64,000 bases of DNA, taken from assembly GCF_900141745.1 (NCBI RefSeq), contig NZ_FSRM01000002.1, positions 1,674,001-1,738,000 of the forward strand, written 5' to 3'. The translations under genes were made by a program, and so were the position numbers. This DNA comes from Paraburkholderia phenazinium. Lineage in GTDB: Bacteria > Pseudomonadota > Gammaproteobacteria > Burkholderiales > Burkholderiaceae. Each line of letters starts with the position of its first letter. Position 1 is the stretch's first letter. Below are positions 18,905-28,251 of the stretch, one piece after another. The notes below the pieces were generated by a model that had not been told where the DNA came from, did no database searches, and saw only the letters and a list, made by a program, of their open reading frames with translations.

Positions 18905-21900
18905 GTGGCCATCGCGAACTGTCAGATCCTTGAGCGGGTCTGCGCGACAGCGGGCTCCGACCTCTTCCGTGGACGCTCCGCGGATGGGTCGACGGTACTG
19001 TTGAAGTTGCCTGCGGAAAACGCCGACCCAGTCCAATTCGCTCTGCTGAAACGCGAACACCTCCTGCTGCAATCTTTAAACGTCGCGGGGATTGCGAAAC
19101 CGCTCACGTTAATCGATGAGCGAATCGGCCCGGTGCTGGTGCTCGAAGACTTCGCCGGCGAGTCGCTCGAAGCCGTTTTGGGTCGTGCGCCGCGAATGGA
19201 CCTGCCTGTTTGCCTGCGTATCGGCCGTCATCTGGCGGATACGTTCGCGGGTATCGATGCCGCGCAGGTTATCCACCGCGATATCCGACCCGCCAATCTC
19301 CTCGTCGAGCCTGGCACTGGCCGGGTTCTACTGGTGGATTTCAGTATGGCGACGGCAAAGGAAGCCAGCACCGTCCCGACGAGGGAGGTCACCGCCCCCG
19401 CTGGAGATTGGGCTTACGTGTCCCCCGAGCAAACGGGCCGCATGAATCGTCCGGTTGATTATCGGACCGACTGCTATTCGATGGGTGTAATGCTCTATCG
19501 GATGCTGACCGGCCAGCTGCCATTTCAGGCGAACGACCCGCTGGAATGGACGCATTGCCATATCGCCCGTATGCCGATACCACCGACGGGGATCACGCCC
19601 GAGGTGCCACAGCCGGTGTCGGATATCGTGATGAAGATGCTGGCCAAGCTACCAGAAGACCGCTACCAAAGCGCGCAAGGCCTGAAGGCCGATCTCGATC
19701 GGTGTCTGGTGCAATGGCGGACCTCGGGTCAGATCGAGCCGTTCCCGCTCGGCAGGGAAGATATCCCGGTACGTTTCCATGCCCCGCACAAGCTCTACGG
19801 GCGGCGCCACGAAGCAGCGAGGCTGCTAGGCGCCTTCGAGCGGACGGCGGCCACCGGCGAGGCCATGCTGGCGATCGTCTCCGGGTACTCCGGCATCGGC
19901 AAGTCGACGCTGGTCGAGGCGTTGCGCAGGCCGATTGTGGCGAACCGTGGTTACTTCATTTCGGGCAAGTTCGATCAGGGCCAGCGCTATTTTCCTTATG
20001 CTGCCATCATCAAGGCGTTTCGCGAACTGGTGCAACAACTACTGGCGGAAAGCGAAGCGCGCGTCGCCGGCTGGCGGCAACGGATCCAGGCCGCGGTCGG
20101 CACCAATGGCCAGCTTATTGTCGATGTGCTGCCCCAGGTCGAGTTGATTATCGGCGCGCAATTGCCGGTGTCGGCGTTGCCGCCGACCAAGGCACAAAAC
20201 CGGTTCCGCGTGGTGTTCCGGCAATTCGTCATGGGGTTCGCGAGCGAGGCACATCCTCTGGTTCTCTTCCTGGACGATCTGCAGTGGATCGATCCGGCTA
20301 GCCTGACGCTCGTCGAGGACCTGATCACACACCCGGACACACGCTATCTGCTGCTAGTGGGTGCTTTTCGTGATAACGAAGTGAGTGCCACGCACCCGTT
20401 GATGACGAGCGTCGAGAGGATCCGCCAGAATGGCACATCGGTGAACGAGCTTCAGCTCGCGCCGCTGTCGGTCGTGGATCTGAACCGGCTGGTGGCCGAC
20501 ACGCTCCGTGCACCATCTGCTGCCGCCTGCGAACCGCTCACGCGGCTTGTTCGCGAGCGCACAGGGGGCAATCCGTTCTTCTTTATCCAGTTCCTGGATG
20601 TGCTGCACCAGGAGGGGTTGCTGCGGCACGATGCGCAACACCGGGCCTGGCGGTGGAACCTGGATCAGATCAGGGCTAAAAATTTTGCCGGCAACGCCGT
20701 CGACCTGACGGTGGGTAAGTTGCGACAATTGAGGGTCGCGGCACAGGAAACCTTGCGACTGGCGGCATGCCTCGGCAACACTTTCGACCTTCGCCATGTC
20801 GCGCTGGTCAGCGGCAATTTGGCGTTCGCTGCATGGCAAGGCGTGAGGGAGGTCAAGGTCGAGGTCGAGCAAGCCCTCGCGGCCGCGGCGCGCGAAAATC
20901 TGATTGTGCTTGCCGACGGCACCGGCAAGTTCCTGCATGATCGGATCCAGCAGGCCGCCTACGCGCTGATTCCCGACGCGGAGCGCGCCGGCGTCCACCT
21001 AAGCATCGGTCGCGTGCTGCTGGCCAACCTGACTGCAGACGAACTTGCAGAGCATGTGTTCGATGTCGCGAACCAGTTCAATCGGGGCGCAACCCTGCTC
21101 ACCGGGCATGATGAGAAAGTGCAGATCGCGGCGCTCGACCTGAGTGCCGGGCGCCGGGCTAAGTCCTCGGCAGCTTATGCGTCTGCGTGCGTGTACCTGG
21201 CGGCCGGCATGGACCTGCTCGACGACGGCAACTGGGTCAGCCACCGTGACCTGATGTTCAGTCTGCGGCTCGAACGCGCGGAGTGTGAGTATCTGACAGG
21301 TCGCGCCGACAAGGCTGAGCAACTCATCGAGGAGCTATTGCGGCGATGCGTGTCGAGAGTCGATCATGCGGCCGTCTGCCATATGAAGGTGCGGCTGCAT
21401 ATCGTCAAGTCGGAGAACCGGCAGGCCGTCGACAGCGTGCTCACCTGCCTGCGCCTGTTCGGCATCGATCTCCCGGCGCACCCGTCTCAGGAACAGGTCG
21501 AGGCCGAATACGAAGCGGTCTGGCGCAACCTGGCGGGTCGCCCGGTCGAGAGCTTAATAGACGTGCCGCTGATGACCGATCCGGAACTGCAGGTCGCGAT
21601 GCGTCTTCTCTCGACCCTGTATGAATCCGCCTACTTTATCGATTTCCAGTTGTTGTGCCTGCACCTGTGCCGCATGGTGAACATCAGCCTGCTGCACGGC
21701 TCGAGTGGTGCGTCCGCGTACGCCTGCTTCGGGTTTATCCTTGGCCCGGTGTTTCGCCGCTACCGCGACGGTTACCGTTTCGCCAGGCTTGCATGCGACC
21801 TGGTCGGCGAGGGCGGTTTCCCTGTCGATAAGGCATTAGTCTATATCGCAACGGGACACGTTGCTTTCTGGACCCAGCCGATCGAAACCGTGATTGACTT

Positions 21901-24463
21901 CCATCGGGCAGCGTTTCGCACCGCGACCGAGACGGGCGATCTGACGACGGCTTGCTACAGTGCGTTCCATTGCACCAGCGACCTTCTACTGCGGGGCGAT
22001 CCGCTCGAAACGGTCTGGCGCGAGTCGCAGCGGAGCCTCGACTTCGTGCGCAAGGCCGGGTACCTCGACGCGGCGGACGCCATAGTGTGCAACCAACGCT
22101 TCATTGCGACCATGCAGGGTCATACCGCGAAATTATCCACGTTTAGCGACTCGCAGTTCGACGAAGCGGCGTTTGAGGCGCAACTGACGGACGACCGGAT
22201 GAGCTCGATGGTCTGCACGTACTGGATCTTCAAACTGCACGCGAGATTTCTGGCAGGCGACTACGTAGCGGCCCTCGACGCCGCCCAACGGGCGCAACCG
22301 CAATTGTGGGTCCTGGTCGGCCTCTTTCAGTCACTTGACTATTTTTACTACACGGCGCTGACGTTGGCTGCACTCTATGAGAACGGGTCCGCTGGCGAGC
22401 AGGTCGCGTGGCACGCCCTCCTCGACGAGCACCGGGAGCAATTGCGCGAGTGGGCTGACACCTATCCGCCTACGTTCGCGGACAAGCACGCCTTGGTGTC
22501 GGCTGAGATCGCCCGGATCGAAGGGCGGAACCTCGATGCGATGTGTCTGTACGAAGTGGCCATTCAAGCGGCCAGCGATCAAGGGTTTGTCCAAAACGAA
22601 GGCATCGCTCATGAACTGGCCGCCGGATTTTGCCGTGCCCGCGGATGGGCGAGCGCCGGCCGCGCCCATCTGAACGAAGCGCGCAGCTGTTTTGAGCGCT
22701 GGGGCGCACACGGCAAAGTCAGGCAGCTCGACGCGCGCATATCGCCAATACGCGAAGTAGCAACGTCTCGGCTCGCCACGCCTGTTGGCAATGTGGTGCA
22801 ACTCGATCTGCTGTCGGTCGCCAAAGCCTCGCAGGCCATATCTAGCCATATCGTGCTTGACGATCTTGTCGACACGCTAATGCACATCCTGCTCGAAAGT
22901 GCCGGCGCGCAAACCGGCCGGCTGTTGCTAGCCCACAATGCCAGCTTGGCACTCGTGGCCGAAGCGAGCCTCGCGCAGCAGACCGTTCACGTCCGGCGGC
23001 ACTTGGGCGACGTGTCGCACGGCTCGGCCCCGCCGGAGTCAGCCGCGCGCGAAGCGGCGTTGCCGGACTCCATCGTCAACTATGTCCAGCGCTGCCAGGA
23101 GCGGGTGCTGCTGGATGATGCGACGCAAGCGAACCCCTTTTCGGCAGACGAATACCTTACCCGCCGCCAACCGAAGTCCGTGTTGTGTCTGCCTCTCATG
23201 CGCCGTTCCGAATTGATCGGCTTGCTGTATCTGGAGAACAACCTGGCCATCCAGGCGTTCACGCCTGAGCGCATAACCGTCCTCGAATTGCTGGCCTCGC
23301 AGGCCGCGATTACCCTCGAGAACGCTCGTCTGTACCGCGATCTGGCGGAACGCGAAGCAAGGATCCGACGTCTCGTCGAGGCCAACATTGTGGGTATTTT
23401 CACTTTCCATCTCGATGGCCAGATTCTCGAGGCCAATGAAGCGTTTCTCCGGATCGTGGGATACGACCGCGAGGACCTCGAGTCGGGACGGATGTGCTGG
23501 ACCGACATGACCCCACCCGAGTGGCTCGAGCGCGACAACCAGCGAATCGCGGAGCTCACGACGACAGGGACATTACAGCCCTTTGAGAAGGAATATTTCA
23601 GAAAGGATGGCAGCCGTGCGCCCGTGCTGATCGGCGTGGCGACGTTCGAAGTAGGGCAGCACCAAGGTGTCGGTTTCGCACTTGATTTGACCGTGTGCAA
23701 GCGGGCGGAAGCCGAAGTGCGGGAGAGCGAGGAGCGCTACCGTGAAGTGCAGATGGCGCTCGCGCACTCTAACCGGGCCGCGACGATGGGGCAGCTCACA
23801 GCCTCGATTGCCCATGAGGTCAGGCAGCCGATCACTGCGGTAGCGACCTATGCTTCGGCCGCCTCGCGCTGGCTGGACGCGAGGCCCGCTAACCTTAATG
23901 AGGTCAGGCAGGCGCTCGATGGCATCGTCTATGAGGCAACACGCGCTGGCGGCATCATTAGCGGGATTCGCGACCTGGTCAGAAAAGCGCCTCCACGCAA
24001 GGACCGAGTAGACATTAACGAGGCGGTCGTCGAGGTGATCGAACTGACGCGGGGCGAAGCGGCGAAGTACGACGTCTCAGTGCTGACGGCACTCGGCGAT
24101 GCCTTGCCTCTCGTCCTGGGTGATCGCGTTCAGTTGCAACAGGTGATGCTCAACCTGATCGTCAACGCCCTTGAGGCGATGGGCTCAACGAGCACGGGTC
24201 CCCGTGAGCTACTGATCAGCACAACTGCAGATTTATCGGATGGCGTGTCTATCGTCGTGCGGGATTCTGGTCCGGGGCTCCCTCCAGATGAGTTCAGTCG
24301 CGTCTTCGATCCGTTCTACACGACGAAGGAGAATGGCCTAGGCATGGGCCTGTCGATCTGCCGTTCAATCGTCGAGACGCACGGGGGGCGGTTGTGGGCT
24401 TGCAAGAATGAACCGCGAGGGGCTGTCTTTCAGTTCACGTTGCCTGCTGGGGGGGGAGAGTAG
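18905..24463 (+). CDS. Trifunctional Ser/Thr kinase - AAA ATPase - GAF/PAS sensor histidine kinase
   Basis: An 1852-residue multidomain signalling protein starting with GTG at 18905 behind AAGGAGAG. Order: protein-kinase domain (about 1-270; HRDIRPANLL near 122, VDFSMA in place of DFG, then YVSPEQTGRMNR); AAA/STAND ATPase with Walker A GYSGIGKST near 325-335 and a Walker-B-like LVLFLDDLQWID; a long helical, TPR-like middle (about 650-1290); GAF (about 1310-1480); PAS (about 1490-1600); then the H-box IAHEVRQPITA (His near 1637), N-box MLNLIVNALEAM and GLGMGLSI ATP lid. The gene for its response regulator follows directly. The signal is unknown. The DFS and missing HRDxK lysine suggest a weakened or specialised kinase domain. 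Confidence 0.92.
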   Translation: MAIANCQILERVCATAGSDLFRGRSADGSTVLLKLPAENADPVQFALLKREHLLLQSLNVAGIAKPLTLIDERIGPVLVLEDFAGESLEAVLGRAPRMDLPVCLRIGRHLADTFAGIDAAQVIHRDIRPANLLVEPGTGRVLLVDFSMATAKEASTVPTREVTAPAGDWAYVSPEQTGRMNRPVDYRTDCYSMGVMLYRMLTGQLPFQANDPLEWTHCHIARMPIPPTGITPEVPQPVSDIVMKMLAKLPEDRYQSAQGLKADLDRCLVQWRTSGQIEPFPLGREDIPVRFHAPHKLYGRRHEAARLLGAFERTAATGEAMLAIVSGYSGIGKSTLVEALRRPIVANRGYFISGKFDQGQRYFPYAAIIKAFRELVQQLLAESEARVAGWRQRIQAAVGTNGQLIVDVLPQVELIIGAQLPVSALPPTKAQNRFRVVFRQFVMGFASEAHPLVLFLDDLQWIDPASLTLVEDLITHPDTRYLLLVGAFRDNEVSATHPLMTSVERIRQNGTSVNELQLAPLSVVDLNRLVADTLRAPSAAACEPLTRLVRERTGGNPFFFIQFLDVLHQEGLLRHDAQHRAWRWNLDQIRAKNFAGNAVDLTVGKLRQLRVAAQETLRLAACLGNTFDLRHVALVSGNLAFAAWQGVREVKVEVEQALAAAARENLIVLADGTGKFLHDRIQQAAYALIPDAERAGVHLSIGRVLLANLTADELAEHVFDVANQFNRGATLLTGHDEKVQIAALDLSAGRRAKSSAAYASACVYLAAGMDLLDDGNWVSHRDLMFSLRLERAECEYLTGRADKAEQLIEELLRRCVSRVDHAAVCHMKVRLHIVKSENRQAVDSVLTCLRLFGIDLPAHPSQEQVEAEYEAVWRNLAGRPVESLIDVPLMTDPELQVAMRLLSTLYESAYFIDFQLLCLHLCRMVNISLLHGSSGASAYACFGFILGPVFRRYRDGYRFARLACDLVGEGGFPVDKALVYIATGHVAFWTQPIETVIDFHRAAFRTATETGDLTTACYSAFHCTSDLLLRGDPLETVWRESQRSLDFVRKAGYLDAADAIVCNQRFIATMQGHTAKLSTFSDSQFDEAAFEAQLTDDRMSSMVCTYWIFKLHARFLAGDYVAALDAAQRAQPQLWVLVGLFQSLDYFYYTALTLAALYENGSAGEQVAWHALLDEHREQLREWADTYPPTFADKHALVSAEIARIEGRNLDAMCLYEVAIQAASDQGFVQNEGIAHELAAGFCRARGWASAGRAHLNEARSCFERWGAHGKVRQLDARISPIREVATSRLATPVGNVVQLDLLSVAKASQAISSHIVLDDLVDTLMHILLESAGAQTGRLLLAHNASLALVAEASLAQQTVHVRRHLGDVSHGSAPPESAAREAALPDSIVNYVQRCQERVLLDDATQANPFSADEYLTRRQPKSVLCLPLMRRSELIGLLYLENNLAIQAFTPERITVLELLASQAAITLENARLYRDLAEREARIRRLVEANIVGIFTFHLDGQILEANEAFLRIVGYDREDLESGRMCWTDMTPPEWLERDNQRIAELTTTGTLQPFEKEYFRKDGSRAPVLIGVATFEVGQHQGVGFALDLTVCKRAEAEVRESEERYREVQMALAHSNRAATMGQLTASIAHEVRQPITAVATYASAASRWLDARPANLNEVRQALDGIVYEATRAGGIISGIRDLVRKAPPRKDRVDINEAVVEVIELTRGEAAKYDVSVLTALGDALPLVLGDRVQLQQVMLNLIVNALEAMGSTSTGPRELLISTTADLSDGVSIVVRDSGPGLPPDEFSRVFDPFYTTKENGLGMGLSICRSIVETHGGRLWACKNEPRGAVFQFTLPAGGGE

Positions 24464-24547
24464 AAGTGGTACCTGCTTCGCTCGGGGGCGTAGAATAATT
24501 GCATGCCAACGGGACGCGGCCGCGTTCCGGTTTCGCGAGGTGGCCGA

Positions 24548-25228
24548 ATGACTACTGGAACGAACTCCCGTAAAACAGCCGAAACCGCAGCAACCGAAGG
24601 CTCCGTCGTCTACATCGTCGATGATGACAAGGGAATCCGGCTTTCCCTTAGCACCCTTATGCGCTCAGTCGGCCTGCGGGTCGAAGCGTTCGAATCCCCG
24701 GACGAATTTCTACGGTGCCCGCCTGCCGCCGGACCAAGTTGCCTCATCCTCGACGTGCGACTCCGCGGAAAGAGCGGCATGGCGATTCACGAAGATATCG
24801 TGAATCGCGGCATGCGTATTCCCGTTGTATTCATGACCGGTCACGGAGACATCGAGATGGGCGTGAAGGCAATGAAGGCCGGCGCGCAGGACTTCTTTGC
24901 GAAACCGTTTAAGGACCAGGACATGCTCGACGCCGTTGCTCAGGCTCTGGCGCGAGACAACGAGCGGCTCGCGGCAGAAGCCGCGCTGGCCGATCTGCGT
25001 GCGTTATACCAGTCCCTTTCGCCGCGCGAGAAAGAAGTGATGGGCTTTGTGCTTTCCGGTCTTCTGAACAAGCAGATTGCCTATGAGATGAACCTGAGTG
25101 CGATCACGGTTAAGGTTCACCGTGGACACGTCATGCGTAAAATGAACGCGTGCTCGATGCCGGATCTGGTCCGCAAGGCCGAATCGCTCGGTATAGGGCC
25201 CTCTCTGCCTCGCGGCGATCATCATTGA
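24548..25228 (+). CDS. FixJ/NarL-like response regulator with LuxR HTH
   Basis: 226 residues from ATG 24548 (MTTGTNSRK), where GAGG is upstream; the frame is open to 24503. Receiver domain: VVYIVDDDKGIR acidic pocket, phospho-Asp in LILDVRLRGKSG, switch Thr in FMTGHGD and Lys in FFAKPF. The output domain is LSPREKEVMGFVLSGLLNKQIAYEMNLSAITVKVHRGHVMRKM. It starts 84 bp after the giant histidine kinase on the same strand, so it is almost certainly the cognate regulator. Confidence 0.93.
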   Translation: MTTGTNSRKTAETAATEGSVVYIVDDDKGIRLSLSTLMRSVGLRVEAFESPDEFLRCPPAAGPSCLILDVRLRGKSGMAIHEDIVNRGMRIPVVFMTGHGDIEMGVKAMKAGAQDFFAKPFKDQDMLDAVAQALARDNERLAAEAALADLRALYQSLSPREKEVMGFVLSGLLNKQIAYEMNLSAITVKVHRGHVMRKMNACSMPDLVRKAESLGIGPSLPRGDHH

Positions 25229-25277
25229 GCGTCATCGTGTCAGGTAATTCGGACTTCTTCTCAGCGCCGTTCCATCG

Positions 25278-25703
25278 CTAAGGACTACCAAGTGCTACCG
25301 AGAGCCAGTGAGTCAAAGTGGCTGTGTCATAAGGTTTCGGCAGCAACACGAGTGCGCCGGCACTCACGACTTGCGCCCGTAGAGGTGAGCTCGGACAGGC
25401 GGTGATAAATATGGTCGGTGGATTATGCCCCTGAGCACGAAGGTGCTCATACATCTCGATACCGGACATCCCTGGCATCAAAACATCGGAAATCAGGCAG
25501 GCGGTGTGAGCAGCATCCCCTGACGAAAAAAATTCCTCCGCCGACTTATACATGCGCACCTGCCAACCCAGCGACCGGATCAGGCTGTCCAGGGCATGAC
25601 GAACCGCTTGGTCATCATCGACAATCGAAACAACAGGCGAAATTTGCAAAATGCCCTCTCGACCTCTCGTTTTAAGGGACGGCGTGAGGCCGGTGCAGTC
25701 CAT
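25278..25703 (-). CDS. Single-domain response regulator (FixJ-type receiver)
   Basis: Up to 141 residues: only a receiver domain (VVSIVDDDQAVRHALDSLIRSLGW, phospho-Asp in LISDVLMPGMSG, switch Thr in IFITACPS, Lys in LLPKPYD) and no output domain. ATG 25703 gives a 22-residue leader with no family match; a TTG at 25649 with GAGAGG upstream would give a compact protein starting LQISPVVS and may be the real start. It converges on the response regulator and could act as a phosphate sink for the giant kinase. Confidence 0.82.
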   Translation of the reverse strand: MDCTGLTPSLKTRGREGILQISPVVSIVDDDQAVRHALDSLIRSLGWQVRMYKSAEEFFSSGDAAHTACLISDVLMPGMSGIEMYEHLRAQGHNPPTIFITACPSSPLRAQVVSAGALVLLPKPYDTATLTHWLSVALGSP

Positions 25704-26136
25704 CTCTTTTTCATCTGCAGATTAGCTTATAACCATGTGCGGCGACATGATACGAACGTATATGCGAATCGAACCAACTCTGCGGCAGTCTCGTCTTTGC
25801 GCAGATCGGCGCCGCGCATGAAGCTTCCTTGCCGCGCTTATACCCTCGTATATGCGACTTACCTCAATGCGGCGTCAGAATATCCTACCGGGGAATAGAT
25901 TCGCTCTTCCGCAAGAGCTACTCTTCTCACATTGAGGCCACACACCGTTACGAAAGCGCAAAGCGTGCGGCGCGGCTTGGGCCAACATTGCTGCGGAACT
26001 GCCGCCCACCCCGTTTGAGCGTTTAACTTCTTCGAAGAGTCATCTCAATATGTGTCCAGTAGCCGTAAGTTAGTGGTCATTCGACCGTACTGCTAAATTT
26101 GATTGATCTTCACTCGTCGCTAAAGAGAGGAACGCG
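25704..26136. other. Intergenic stretch, no gene seen
   Basis: About 430 bases upstream of both the receiver gene and the DUF3331 gene, so it should carry two divergent promoters. No clear operator or hairpin was found. Confidence 0.4.
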
Positions 26137-26673
26137 ATGTTGAACGCTGAGTGCGATTCGCCCCTTGAGACATTCTTAAACAATGATTCTTACCATGCGT
26201 CTATTGGCCCCATGCTGCTAACGGCCGACCTCCTATCATCGCATCGGCCAGCCGGTCATACTTCAGCGGACCCTTGGACTTCGATGCTCGCAACCATCCG
26301 TGAGTTTTCTTCACCGCCAGATCCGAACCGACAGCCTCCGCATTTGTCTAGGCGTTCCTGGTCCGATGGCGGCCAGCGCCTTCCACGCAAGAGCGACCGC
26401 GGGGAAGTGCGGCCTTATACGGTAAGGGTTGTGGAGGCATTGTCCAATTCGCGCTTCTCCCTGTGCTGGCACGATCCGACGCTTTGCAACTACGAGGAGC
26501 AGGTCTGGGTGCCGTGCCGCGCTCGCTCGTCCGGGCGTTGTGCCTTGTCTGGCAAACGTATTGGCCGCGGCGATTGCGTCTATCGACCCCGAGGCCGCGG
26601 ACCATCGAGGCCACTCAACGGCGACGCCATGATTCTGGCCAGCGAGCTGGCCACGCACCGCGCAATCGCTTGA
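26137..26673 (+). CDS. DUF3331 domain-containing protein
   Basis: 178 residues with GAGGA ahead of the ATG. The C-terminal half has the pattern I associate with Burkholderiaceae DUF3331 proteins: VRVVEALSNSRFSLCWHDPTLCNYEEQVW, then CALSGKRIGRGDCVYRPR and an ending DAMILASEL. Function unknown. The paired Cys and the CALSG...GD segment suggest a small zinc-ribbon-like fold, but this is only inferred. Confidence 0.75.
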   Translation: MLNAECDSPLETFLNNDSYHASIGPMLLTADLLSSHRPAGHTSADPWTSMLATIREFSSPPDPNRQPPHLSRRSWSDGGQRLPRKSDRGEVRPYTVRVVEALSNSRFSLCWHDPTLCNYEEQVWVPCRARSSGRCALSGKRIGRGDCVYRPRGRGPSRPLNGDAMILASELATHRAIA

Positions 26674-26773
26674 GACGCTGTGGGGAGGGGCGATTCGCGC
26701 TTACTGGTGAAGCATTGCCAGGGTGTTGCCACTGCAGTCGTGTACTCCAATATCAGGCCGCACGAGGTTTAGC

Positions 26774-26980
26774 ATGAAGCTAGAGTCCGCCAAGTTTTTG
26801 CAACTGCGCCGTCTCGCTCCCGTTCTCGATGACGTATTAAGCGCGGGCGAGGTTGAGTACGCGGAGCAGGCCTTGGGACTTGCTTTACTCGCCCAGCTGT
26901 GTTTACAGTTGTTCGACGCGTACCAGCGCCAATACCCAGACGAGATCGCGCAAGCGCGGCTTGACGCTCTCCATCTGTAG
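26774..26980 (+). CDS. Small helical protein of unknown function
   Basis: 68 residues from ATG 26774 (MKLESAKFLQLRRLAP), with GAGG upstream. The sequence is leucine- and alanine-rich and predicted mostly helical (EQALGLALLAQLCLQLFDAYQRQ). No family was recognised. It follows the DUF3331 gene by 100 bp and may be co-transcribed. Confidence 0.5.
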   Translation: MKLESAKFLQLRRLAPVLDDVLSAGEVEYAEQALGLALLAQLCLQLFDAYQRQYPDEIAQARLDALHL

Positions 26981-28251
26981 TAGCGCGTCAGCGCGAGAGA
27001 GGCAGCCTACGTGGTCATTCCTTTGTGTGACCGTGCTTGCGTTCGCCTTGAGATTGGCAGACGTATTATCTCCACTTGTTCGTCGTATGAAGGACCGGAC
27101 ACTAACTTCGGTACGCGGTCAGTTCACCAATCCCTTCCTGCATTGCCGTTACCACACCGACGCAAAAAGAAGCGGCCTCTTCGCGCCGAGGCATTCCAGG
27201 CGTGGGAAAGCGTGACGCGCGCTCCGGTGCTGTAGCGATACTCTGATTAGAGTCGGCGTCTTTATACACAGTGTGTTCGAGAGCGTGCCGTTCGATAACG
27301 TGACAATGCCAGGGGTTGACCGACGGCGCGTCTTTGGAGGGTGTGCCGTTCCGTTTCCATTCAGAGGAAGGCATGGGAATACCAGATGCTCTTCGGATAG
27401 AACTGCGGGAGCGACTGTGGCAACTAGCGTAGTGACGGAATTTCGGAAAGGGCAACGATCGTGACAGACCCAAAATTGACGTGAGACGTTTCTTTGCTCG
27501 CCTGCGCGAAATGTCGAAATTGAACCTCGAAAAAGTCACGTTCGAGGTTAGCTATGCCATACCGTTATTAAAGACATGACGAAACGGGGGTCCTAATTTG
27601 ATGCAAGAAGAACGAGAATGATTAGACACCGTATTTGATTCGGCTCTAGCAATATAGGATCCTTTATGTTCTCGGTTGTTGGAGTCGTCAACTAGGTAAG
27701 AGGCGGTGGCGCCCGGTCGACTCTAGTGAACGGATGTGACGTTCGCGCTGTTATTCTAAATCCCGAGAAGGTGTCTTCGTTGGTGCCAGGTGTGATGACG
27801 CGAATACCATTCGCAGCGAATACCGTATCGATGTTGAAGATCGCAATGATAAACGTCGTGGCGTATCGGAAGTGACTCTTCAGCCAGAGACTGTACAGAA
27901 ACATTGAGCGGTTCGCCAGACGACAGGCGAGCGTAGCTTTCGTGTCGGTCGTCCGTCTTTATTTTGATTTCGCACGAGATGCACATGGGCTTGTGACGCG
28001 CATCGGCGCTGCCATGACGAAACTGCATCTGAAAGATGCCATCTTTGCTGTCGGAAAAGCGGACTTGCTGGGCCAGAATGCGTGTGATGTCGTGATGGCA
28101 TTCAATCGCTTTTTTTACTTCGATGTGAGCGAAAAACTTTACACGCATCAGGTACAAGACGGGGTGACCGGGGCGCAGCGGGGCAGTGTCTCAGGAACCG
28201 AGGATCAGGCAAACGAAGTAGCGATACTTTCAAATCGACGAGGGTCAAGTA
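26981..28251. other. Gene-poor region with possible degenerate reverse-strand gene
   Basis: About 1.27 kb with no gene I can support. On the reverse strand, a 133-codon frame at 27756-28157 (MRVKFFAHIEVKKAIECHHDI...) continues in quality into a second frame at 27692-27904 (FRYATTFIIAIFNIDTVFAANGIRV), which suggests one gene broken by a frameshift near 27870. No family was recognised in either. The segment just before 28252 is also the promoter region of the RND operon. Confidence 0.3.
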
